Of a stretch of DNA of 37,171 bases, positions 17,239-24,066 are shown piece by piece (position 1 is the first letter of the stretch; each line of letters begins with the position of its first letter). The notes below the pieces were generated by a model. The model made no database searches, was not told the DNA's origin, and saw only the letters and a list, made by a program, of their open reading frames with translations. Location of the stretch: contig CACOIV010000014.1 of assembly GCA_902627335.1 (NCBI GenBank), positions 1 to 37,171 on the forward strand, given 5' to 3'. The stretch is from an uncultured Prochlorococcus sp. (lineage in GTDB: Bacteria; Cyanobacteriota; Cyanobacteriia; PCC-6307; Cyanobiaceae). A program made the translations under genes and the position numbers.

Positions 17239-17274
17239 AATATTTATAAGAGCAAATAGTAATTTATAAATATT
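17239..17274 (+). terminator. Possible hairpin after the photolyase gene
   Basis: AATATTTATAA (17239-17249) is the exact reverse complement of TTATAAATATT (17264-17274), with a 14-base loop, 10 bases after the photolyase stop codon. The stem is all A and T and there is no strong U tract. It could be a weak terminator or chance in AT-rich sequence. Confidence 0.3.
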
Positions 17275-17428
17275 GGAATTTGTCAAATAATTCTTAATTA
17301 ACTAAACTATTATTTTTAATCCCTTAATGTTTATCAAACTTATAACATTATTAACTAATTATTATTCAAAAGTAACAACCAATACCGATAAATACCCATT
17401 ATATTCATATTATTAAAAAAAAAAAATT

Positions 17429-17623
17429 ATGTCTTATGAGGCTGGAAGTAAAGAATGCAGGCTTTTAATAGATGCAAAAGAAAGTTTGTTATCTGCGATG
17501 GATTCTCTTAGCGAGATAAGTTCAACAGAAAATCTTCAGTTACAGTTAAAGGATATTTATAAAACATTAGAAAATATGCATGACAATAGAAGAAAAATTG
17601 AATCCACTACAAATTTTGTTTAA
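17429..17623 (+). CDS. Hypothetical helical protein (64 aa)
   Basis: A 64-residue soluble protein, MSYEAGSKECRLLIDAKESL at the start, with heptad-like Leu and Met spacing that suggests a helical hairpin or coiled coil. The 200-base spacer before it holds only AT-rich sequence and the weak hairpin at 17239. It converges on the 17637 gene with 13 bases between stop codons. Family not recognised. Confidence 0.6.
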   Translation: MSYEAGSKECRLLIDAKESLLSAMDSLSEISSTENLQLQLKDIYKTLENMHDNRRKIESTTNFV

Positions 17624-17636
17624 TTACCTAAAGGAT

Positions 17637-17843
17637 CTAAAAATTATCAAATTCGCTCTTTACTTTCTTCTTATTCTTTTCTGATAAAAGCTGGTGTAAA
17701 GCATCCAACTGAGCGTGCACTTCTCTTGCCTCCCCTAGATCTGGTAAAAGACCTTCTTTCAATAACATCTGATGCATATCTCGAAGTTCTAACCGAATAT
17801 ATCGTAGGTGAGAACTAACTTCCTCTCTTTTTGTCGAACTCAT
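17637..17843 (-). CDS. Small helical protein, paralogue of the 14837 gene
   Basis: A 68-residue charged helical protein. The block SHLRYIRLELRDMH, then GLLPDLG and LDALHQLLSEK, resembles the gene at 14837-15013. Conserved positions are H-L-x3-R-x-E-L-x2-M-H and a following L-P. Two copies of the family within 3 kb, on opposite strands, suggest an old duplication. No catalytic residues or membrane segments are visible. Function unknown. Confidence 0.65.
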   Translation of the reverse strand: MSSTKREEVSSHLRYIRLELRDMHQMLLKEGLLPDLGEAREVHAQLDALHQLLSEKNKKKVKSEFDNF

Positions 17844-17965
17844 ATCATATAAGCATCACTTTTCATTATACAATATTAAAATGCCTGTTTTACAAACTAC
17901 CTTATATTTTTCAATTAGCCATTGAAAATAAAAAGGTAACTATAAAAGATTAATTTTTAAAAAGA

Positions 17966-18136
17966 ATGAAGAAAAAATCAAAAAAAAGTAAAAAAAATTC
18001 TTTCAAAAAAATAAATAATAAAGAAGTAGAACAAAATAAGACTACAGCAAAAATCGTGCTAACAGTCTTTGGTCTTGGACCAATTATTGGAATAATAATA
18101 TTTCTAGCCAGTAAAGGTTTTTTTGCCTCTCCCTGA
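17966..18136 (+). CDS. Small membrane protein (56 aa)
   Basis: The frame begins MKKKSKKSKKNSFKK, a very basic cytoplasmic tail. A single span follows at about residues 29-50 (KIVLTVFGLGPIIGIIIFLA), and the protein ends GFFASP. The Gly/Pro-containing span and long basic tail give it an N-in orientation by the positive-inside rule. Function unknown, but the architecture is convincing for a real product. Confidence 0.6.
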   Translation: MKKKSKKSKKNSFKKINNKEVEQNKTTAKIVLTVFGLGPIIGIIIFLASKGFFASP

Positions 18137-18237
18137 TTCTATATAAATAGAAATTTATTATTAAGCATTTATTTTAAAGTTTTTTTATTGACTTCCTAAT
18201 AAAATTGTCATTAAATTATCATTAGTTAGTAAATTTT

Positions 18238-18405
18238 ATGAAATACTTCACATCATCAACTAAACAGAAGTTAATACTAATTATAAATAAGATCAATACT
18301 CAACAGTCTGTCTCGTTATCAGAAAGAATACTTTTAAATAAATATTCAGCTAAAGCACCATTTCTACTAACGTTGTTAGAAGATAGCTCTTTAAAATTTT
18401 CCTAA
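18238..18405 (+). CDS. Hypothetical small protein (55 aa)
   Basis: An ATG frame encoding MKYFTSSTKQKLILIINKIN, then a Ser-, Leu- and Lys-rich helical region. It overlaps the end of the convergent gene at 18391 by 15 bases. It has no signal or membrane span and no recognised family. Coding potential is judged only from a clear start and balanced composition. Confidence 0.45.
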   Translation: MKYFTSSTKQKLILIINKINTQQSVSLSERILLNKYSAKAPFLLTLLEDSSLKFS

Positions 18406-18591
18406 TAAATTAATTCTAAAATTAGCAATCTTTTCTGACATTTCAGGATTGCTTATTACAAAAGGATGCTCACTCAATACTTTAAGAACTTTTTTGATTT
18501 TTTTACTTTTATCTGCACATTTAATTTTTTCCCATTCTTCATCAAATGCCATAGAAAAACTATCAGCATTATTGTAAACTTTGTCTATCAT
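18391..18591 (-). CDS. Hypothetical protein (66 aa)
   Basis: A 66-residue soluble protein with MIDKVYNNADSFSMAFDEEW at the start, then a lysine-rich helix (KSKKIKKVLKVLSEH) and SNPEMSEKIANFRINLLGKF. It has one Cys and no membrane segment. It is divergent from the downstream regulator-like gene and convergent with the gene at 18238. Family not recognised. Confidence 0.55.
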   Translation of the reverse strand: MIDKVYNNADSFSMAFDEEWEKIKCADKSKKIKKVLKVLSEHPFVISNPEMSEKIANFRINLLGKF

Positions 18592-18730
18592 TTTTTGGTT
18601 TACATTACATTTTATAATTTATAACAAAATAAACGTTGCAGATAAAACATTAATAATATTGAAAAACATTTTTACGCTGGTAGATAAATTTGACAGAAAT
18701 GTTACAATAATGACAATAATGGGAATTTCT

Positions 18731-19099
18731 ATGGAAATTAACGTAAAAAGGATAGGTTATCTTCCTAGAAAAAGAGTATTAGAAATAATAGATAAGATTT
18801 CTCAAGCAGAATCCATAAGTAGATCTAAAGTTGTAGGAATACTAGTTGAAGAAGCTCTTGATGCTCGTGGGATTGAAAATTTTGGATTTGGAAATAAGAC
18901 TGACTTGAATAATATTAATAATCAGAATTATACTAATAACATTAAACAAAACGATAACATTAATCTTGCCGAAGACGAGTTTGTAGATGATAGCGGCTAT
19001 ACATTACCTCAAAATAAGAAAATCGGACACAATATCTCATCTTCTGATATTGAACTTGCTAATAAAATAAATCTATTGAAGAAATCTGGCCTTATTTGA
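18731..19099 (+). CDS. Possible ribbon-helix-helix type DNA-binding protein
   Basis: From the ATG at 18731 the product is 122 residues. The first part, MEINVKRIGYLPRKRVLEII then SISRSKVVGILVEEAL, looks like a beta strand followed by two helices with an S-R-S-K turn. This is the layout of CopG/Arc ribbon-helix-helix proteins. The rest is an Asn-rich low-complexity linker and a short C-terminal helix. The frame is open upstream to 18581, and an ATG at 18719 is possible. I prefer 18731 because the strand begins there and GGGA precedes it. DNA binding is inferred only from the pattern. Confidence 0.55.
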   Translation: MEINVKRIGYLPRKRVLEIIDKISQAESISRSKVVGILVEEALDARGIENFGFGNKTDLNNINNQNYTNNIKQNDNINLAEDEFVDDSGYTLPQNKKIGHNISSSDIELANKINLLKKSGLI

Positions 19100-19236
19100 A
19101 TTTAAATGCCTTTATTTTCATGATTTTTATTAATGTTTTTAAGATTTCAAATTCTTTTAATACATAGCATTATTGTTAATGGTTAATTAAATTAAGAATA
19201 TTTATACACCTTATTCACTATTTCCTACAACAAAAT

Positions 19237-20547
19237 ATGAACGATATAAAATGTCCAAATTGCGGAAAAACATTTAAAATAGATCCTAGTAGTGTTGATG
19301 AAATACTTTCGCAGATTAAAAATAAAGAGTTTTTAAATCAAGTCAATGAAAGAATTAAATTTGTAGAAGAAGAAAAATTAAAGGAAATAGAATTAGCTAA
19401 AAAGCAAATGCAGTTAAAAATGGTTATTGAAAAAAAAGATATGGAAAAAAAAATTATAGATCTTGAGTCAAAATTAAATTCCGCTGATAAAGATAAAATA
19501 ATTGCAATAAACGAATTTAAGATTTCAAATGATCATAAAATTAAATCTCTCAATAACGAAATAGATAAACTTAATAGTGATTTAAATAACCAGGCAAAGT
19601 TAGAAAAATTATTAAGAGAAAAAGAAATCATTAATGCAATTAATCAAATTGAAAAGGAAAAAACAGAACTTAAAATTTCTATTGAAAAAATTAAACAAGA
19701 AAAATTCAAAAATGAAAAAGTAATTGAAAACCGATATCTAGAAATAATTAAAGAAAGAGATTTGAAGATATCAGATCTTAGAGATATGCATTTGAAGTTG
19801 AGCACAAAAATGCAAGGAGAAACATTAGAAAAACATTGCGAGAATGAATTTAATAAGCTTCGGTCAACTGGTTTTCAAACCTCAATATTTGAAAAAGACA
19901 ATGATATTTCAACTGGCAGTAAGGGAGATTATATATTCAGAGAATTTGATAATGACAATATAGAAATAATATCAATTATGTTTGAAATGAAAAATGAGAA
20001 TTCTACAACTACTAATAAAAGAAGAAATGAAGACTTTTTTAAAGAGTTAGATAAAGATAGGAATGAAAAATCCTGTGAATATGCTGTATTAGTATCACTT
20101 CTTGAACAAGATAGCGATCTTTATAATTCTGGAATAGTTGATGTATCACACCGTTTTCCTAAAATGTATGTAATTAGACCTCAATTTTTTATCCCAATAA
20201 TTTCTCTTTTAAGAAATGCTTCATTAAAATCTTTAAAATATAAAAGGGAACTTGAAATAGAAAAAGCAAAAAAAGTTGACATAACAAATTTTGAAAATAC
20301 TTTAAGCCAATTTAAATATGCTGTTAGTAATAATGTGAGACTTGCATCAGATAGATTTAAAGAAGCAATCTCAGGAATAGATAAAACAATTAAACAGTTA
20401 GAAAAGACCAAAGAGGCTCTACTCCTTTCCGAACAACATTTGCAACGTGCCAACACAAAATCCCAAGATCTCACTGTAAAGAAATTGACCTACAATAACC
20501 CAACCATGAAAAAAGAGTTTAAAAATCTTGAGGAAACTGGATATTGA
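19237..20547 (+). CDS. DUF2130 family coiled-coil protein with nuclease-like domain
   Basis: A 436-residue protein. It opens with a CxxC motif (Cys6, Cys9, IKCPNCGKTF) and then a coiled coil from about 30 to 190. A compact domain follows with GSKGDYIF (Asp231) and FEMKN (Glu250, Lys252). The D-x(n)-E-x-K pattern is that of PD-(D/E)XK nuclease folds, and the layout matches DUF2130. A second helical region fills the C-terminus. Substrate and partners are unknown. It lies upstream of the DNA repair operon and downstream of a putative DNA-binding protein. DUF2130 members are patchily distributed, which may point to gain by transfer. Confidence 0.8.
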   Translation: MNDIKCPNCGKTFKIDPSSVDEILSQIKNKEFLNQVNERIKFVEEEKLKEIELAKKQMQLKMVIEKKDMEKKIIDLESKLNSADKDKIIAINEFKISNDHKIKSLNNEIDKLNSDLNNQAKLEKLLREKEIINAINQIEKEKTELKISIEKIKQEKFKNEKVIENRYLEIIKERDLKISDLRDMHLKLSTKMQGETLEKHCENEFNKLRSTGFQTSIFEKDNDISTGSKGDYIFREFDNDNIEIISIMFEMKNENSTTTNKRRNEDFFKELDKDRNEKSCEYAVLVSLLEQDSDLYNSGIVDVSHRFPKMYVIRPQFFIPIISLLRNASLKSLKYKRELEIEKAKKVDITNFENTLSQFKYAVSNNVRLASDRFKEAISGIDKTIKQLEKTKEALLLSEQHLQRANTKSQDLTVKKLTYNNPTMKKEFKNLEETGY

Positions 20548-20634
20548 TTTATTTCTTTTACTAACTAAAGATATCAAGTTAAATAGAGACAAGTTAATAT
20601 AAAAAATATATTCTCAATACTTGTAGGGTTAGTA

Positions 20635-20925
20635 ATGGAATCAAGCATACCCATTTATAAAATCTCAAAAGAGCTAGGCTTGGATACTAAAAAAATTATA
20701 TTAGCCTGCAAAACTTTAGGGATTAATGCAAAAGGTTCATCCAAAAGGCTTAATAACGAGGAATTAGAAAAGATTATTAATTATTTTAATTCAGGAAAAA
20801 ATGTATCAACTGAAACTATAGAAATTGGAAATGAAAAATCTGATAAAGCCAATAAGAATAATTTATTAAAAAATGATTCAGAAGATTTAGAAAATATTTA
20901 TTTTCCAAACAGATTAATTGGATAG
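20635..20925 (+). CDS. Orphan IF-2 N-terminal domain protein (96 aa)
   Basis: Residues 4-50 read IPIYKISKELGLDTKKIILA then CKTLGINAKGSSKRLNNEEL. This is the helical IF2_N domain normally found at the N-terminus of translation initiation factor IF-2. Here it is alone, followed by a polar tail to residue 96, with no GTPase domain. In IF-2 the domain can bind nucleic acid, and alone it may act as a small DNA- or RNA-binding protein. The ATG at 20635 is the only good start. It is followed by an 87-base spacer with a perfect palindrome at the next start codon. Confidence 0.7.
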   Translation: MESSIPIYKISKELGLDTKKIILACKTLGINAKGSSKRLNNEELEKIINYFNSGKNVSTETIEIGNEKSDKANKNNLLKNDSEDLENIYFPNRLIG

Positions 20926-20988
20926 CTACTTAAAATAAAAATTCTAGTTCTCAAAGATAATAACCACGTTTAAAAGTAAAAAATAGAT

Positions 20989-21014
20989 ATGATTAAGTAA
21001 ATCTACTTAATCAT
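20989..21014. promoter_or_regulatory. Perfect palindrome over the start codon of the 21013 gene
   Basis: ATGATTAAGTA (20989-20999) and TACTTAATCAT (21004-21014) are exact reverse complements separated by AATC. The second arm contains the first two bases of the ATG at 21013. In RNA an 11-bp stem with a 4-base loop would bury the start codon. In DNA it is a 26-bp operator-like palindrome. Either translation control or repressor binding is possible. Confidence 0.6.
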
Positions 21015-21423
21015 GAATATTAAAAACGCACTAATTGAACTTGATAATTCCTGGTCTAAGGATATTATTCTCGAAAAGATTAAAAATGGACAAGCCACGG
21101 ATAAAATTGTAAATGATTTTATAAAATCAAATAGAAGCAATATTGAAATAGTTAGTAATTACATAGAAAAAAATAATTCAAACTTATTAGAAAATATTGA
21201 AAAACTATCTATTTGCGAGAATAAACTGATTAAAGAATTAAAGTGCTTACAGATTAATAATCTTAAAATATTAAAAGAAGACAGTTCCTCAATAGAGATT
21301 GAAAATAAATTTAAAGATTTCAATTTTGCTTCATTCCTTCAAAAATGGAGCAATAGTTTTGTTATTTATTTATTAATTTTAATCTCTCTTGTGTCTCTTA
21401 CTAAGCAAGCCTGGGCTTTATAA
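21013..21423 (+). CDS. Hypothetical tail-anchored membrane protein (136 aa)
   Basis: A 136-residue protein. Residues 1-105 are helical and charged, beginning MNIKNALIELDNSWSKDIIL, with two Cys near 68 and 78. A single hydrophobic segment follows near residues 115-130 (FVIYLLILISLVSLT) and the protein ends KQAWAL. The C-terminal span suggests a tail-anchored protein with a cytoplasmic domain. It is 16 bases upstream of the exonuclease gene and may be the first gene of the repair operon. Its start codon lies within a perfect palindrome. The family is not recognised. Confidence 0.65.
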   Translation: MNIKNALIELDNSWSKDIILEKIKNGQATDKIVNDFIKSNRSNIEIVSNYIEKNNSNLLENIEKLSICENKLIKELKCLQINNLKILKEDSSSIEIENKFKDFNFASFLQKWSNSFVIYLLILISLVSLTKQAWAL

Positions 21424-21439
21424 ACTAATTAAATAAAAT

Positions 21440-22441
21440 TTGGCTACTAATAATTTCTTGGAAAAACAGAACAAAAATTTAATCAGCAAAGAAAATGGAG
21501 GTATTTTTTGTAGTCATGGAGATTTTTGGATTGATCCTGCTAGACCTGTAAAAAGAGCATTAATTACTCATGCTCATTTTGATCATGTTAGTTTTGGCTG
21601 TGAAGAATATATTTGTTCTCCTGAAACAAGTGTTCTTTTAAAAGAACGAGTAGGTAAGAAAATAAAAGTAAAATCATATGGATATGATGAAAGTTTTAAA
21701 ATAAATGGAATAAAAATCTCATTCTATCCATCTGGTCATATTCTTGGTTCATCTCAAATTAAATTATTGGGAGGAAATGAAAAATGGCTTATTACTGGAG
21801 ACTTTAAAAGGCAGGTAGATGAGACATGCCTAAATTATCAAGAAGTAAAAACTGACTTTTTGATATGTGAATCAACTTTTGCATTACCAATATTTAATTG
21901 GGATTCAACAAATAAAATTGTTAATCAAATAGTTGAATGGGTAAATAAATCTCCACATATGACTTCAATCTTATTTTGTTATTCACTAGGAAAAGCTCAA
22001 AGATTATTAAACGAATTAAAAAATAAAAATATTAAAAATATTTATGTTCACAGTAATATTAAAAAAATCAATGATATCTATATTGATCAAGGCATTAATT
22101 TAGAAGATGTCGCCAAAATCAATTCTGGAATAAAAGATTTTAAAGGTAGTTTATTATTGATGCCTCCATCACAAAATAAATTTAACTTACTAAAAAGATT
22201 TGGAGATTATCAAACAGCATTCGCAAGTGGCTGGATGTTGATAAGAGCATTAAAGAATAGATCTGGATACGATAAAGGGTTTGCAATCTCAGATCATGCA
22301 GATTGGAACGGATTAATAAAAACAATAAAGAACTCTGAAGCCAAGAAAATTTTTCTAGACCATGGAGATGGTGAAACTTTAGCAAAATATCTAAGTATTG
22401 AAGAAAATATTGAGATTGAATCATTTCAAACTAAGCAATGA
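21440..22441 (+). CDS. Ligase-associated MBL-fold DNA exonuclease
   Basis: A 333-residue beta-lactamase-fold nuclease of the type encoded beside ATP-dependent DNA ligases. The metal motif HAHFDH is at residues 44-49, with GHILGSSQI, ITGDFKR and SDHADW completing the metallo-beta-CASP-like pattern. Characterised cluster homologues degrade DNA using manganese. The start is TTG at 21440 (MATNNFLEKQ); no ATG precedes the conserved GDFWIDPARP. Its stop overlaps the ligase ATG by 4 bases (ATGA), a sign of translational coupling. The assignment rests on the motifs and operon context. Confidence 0.88.
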   Translation: MATNNFLEKQNKNLISKENGGIFCSHGDFWIDPARPVKRALITHAHFDHVSFGCEEYICSPETSVLLKERVGKKIKVKSYGYDESFKINGIKISFYPSGHILGSSQIKLLGGNEKWLITGDFKRQVDETCLNYQEVKTDFLICESTFALPIFNWDSTNKIVNQIVEWVNKSPHMTSILFCYSLGKAQRLLNELKNKNIKNIYVHSNIKKINDIYIDQGINLEDVAKINSGIKDFKGSLLLMPPSQNKFNLLKRFGDYQTAFASGWMLIRALKNRSGYDKGFAISDHADWNGLIKTIKNSEAKKIFLDHGDGETLAKYLSIEENIEIESFQTKQ

Positions 22442-24066
22442 GTATAAATAAGTTTTCAAAATTATTTTTTGATTTAGATTCAAATAATAGTATTAATAAG
22501 AAAGTAGATTTATTAATAAATTACTTTGTATCAAATAGTGCTTTAAATAATTCTTGGACTATATTTTTACTAATTGGAAAAAGTAATAAAAGATTTATAA
22601 GCGGAAAATTATTGAGAGAATATTATTCAAAATCATACAAACTACCTATGTGGCTTATTGATACTTGTTATCAAAAAGTTGGAGACTCTGCTGAAGTAAT
22701 ATCATTACTTTTATCAAATAAAATAATATCAAAAAAATCAAAAGATATATCTCTTGATGATTTAATTAAAAATAAACTTCCAGAATTACAAAAGATTAAT
22801 GAAGAAGAAAAAGTTGCAAAGATTAAAGAATATTGGGAGATGATTCCTAAGGAAGATCTCTTAGTTTTTAATAAGATATTGACAGGAACATTCAGGATAG
22901 GAGTATCTAGAGGAATTGTAAAAAAGTCATTATCTAAATTAGCAAATATAGATGAATCTATAATCGAGCATAGATTAATGGGTAAATTTGTTCCCTCTGC
23001 TAAAACTTATAATTTTATAGTTAGCGGAGAATTAGATCAAGTAGAACTAGGTTATAAGCCATATCCATTTCAATTAGCAAATACATTAGATATTCCACTA
23101 GAAAATTTGTCAGTAAATAAATACCAATTTGAATGGAAATATGATGGAATAAGAGGCCAGATCATAAAAAGATCAAAAAATATATCTATATGGACAAGAG
23201 GAGAGGAATTAGTAAATAATTCATTCCCAGAATTAGTGAATCTAATATCTTTAATAAATGAGGATTTTGTTATTGATGGAGAGATCCTTATCTGGGACTC
23301 AACTAAAGATTACCCTGGTGAATTTGGATTATTACAGAAAAGACTTCGAAGAAAGTCTCCTTCAAAAAAGATTCAAAAAGATCTGCCTATTTCCTTTATT
23401 ATTTACGATCTTCTTGAACTTAACGGAAATGATATAAGAAAGAATATACTTTCTGAGAGAAGAGATAAACTTGAAAAATTATACTTAAATTGGAAAAATA
23501 AAACTTCCGATCCCTATTTTTACAAATTAAGACTTACGAATTTGCTTAAGGTATTTAATTGGGATGATATTGAGAATAAAAAAAAAGATTCAAGAAATTT
23601 CAATACTGAAGGTTTAGTAATTAAAAATAAGAATTCGAGTTATCTTCCTGGAAGAAAAAAAGGTAATTGGTGGAAATATAAAGTTGATCCCATGCAACTT
23701 GATGCAGTTCTAATTTATGCAAAAGCAGGAAGTGGTAAAAGAGCCGATTTATATACAGATTATAGTTTTGCTCTTTGGAAGGATAAAGAACTTACAAAAT
23801 TTGCTAGTGCTTATTCAGGATTAAATAATGAAGAGATAAAAGAGTTAGATAAGTGGATTAGAAAAAATACCACCGAAAAATTTGGACCTGTTCGATCTGT
23901 AAAACCCTTTTTAGTATTCGAAATTTCTTTTGAAAATATTCAATTATCTACTCGTCATAAATCAGGAGTTGCAGTTAGATTTCCAAGGATAAGTAAATGG
24001 AGAAGAGATAAAAATATTTATGATGCAGATAGTATAGAAAATGCTTATAAATTGATGAAAAAATAA
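22438..24066 (+). CDS. ATP-dependent DNA ligase
   Basis: A 542-residue ligase that seals nicks via an enzyme-adenylate. Lys234 in motif I (FEWKYDGIRGQ) is the adenylated residue. Motif III FVIDGEIL is near 278, then IIYDLLELNG, EGLVIKN and the motif V region NWWKYK. An N-terminal DNA-binding domain precedes the catalytic core and a C-terminal OB fold follows. It resembles the bacterial ligase class found in four-gene repair clusters rather than LigD, as no Ku or polymerase domain is present. The organism should also have NAD-dependent LigA for replication; that is not visible here. Confidence 0.93.
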   Translation: MSINKFSKLFFDLDSNNSINKKVDLLINYFVSNSALNNSWTIFLLIGKSNKRFISGKLLREYYSKSYKLPMWLIDTCYQKVGDSAEVISLLLSNKIISKKSKDISLDDLIKNKLPELQKINEEEKVAKIKEYWEMIPKEDLLVFNKILTGTFRIGVSRGIVKKSLSKLANIDESIIEHRLMGKFVPSAKTYNFIVSGELDQVELGYKPYPFQLANTLDIPLENLSVNKYQFEWKYDGIRGQIIKRSKNISIWTRGEELVNNSFPELVNLISLINEDFVIDGEILIWDSTKDYPGEFGLLQKRLRRKSPSKKIQKDLPISFIIYDLLELNGNDIRKNILSERRDKLEKLYLNWKNKTSDPYFYKLRLTNLLKVFNWDDIENKKKDSRNFNTEGLVIKNKNSSYLPGRKKGNWWKYKVDPMQLDAVLIYAKAGSGKRADLYTDYSFALWKDKELTKFASAYSGLNNEEIKELDKWIRKNTTEKFGPVRSVKPFLVFEISFENIQLSTRHKSGVAVRFPRISKWRRDKNIYDADSIENAYKLMKK

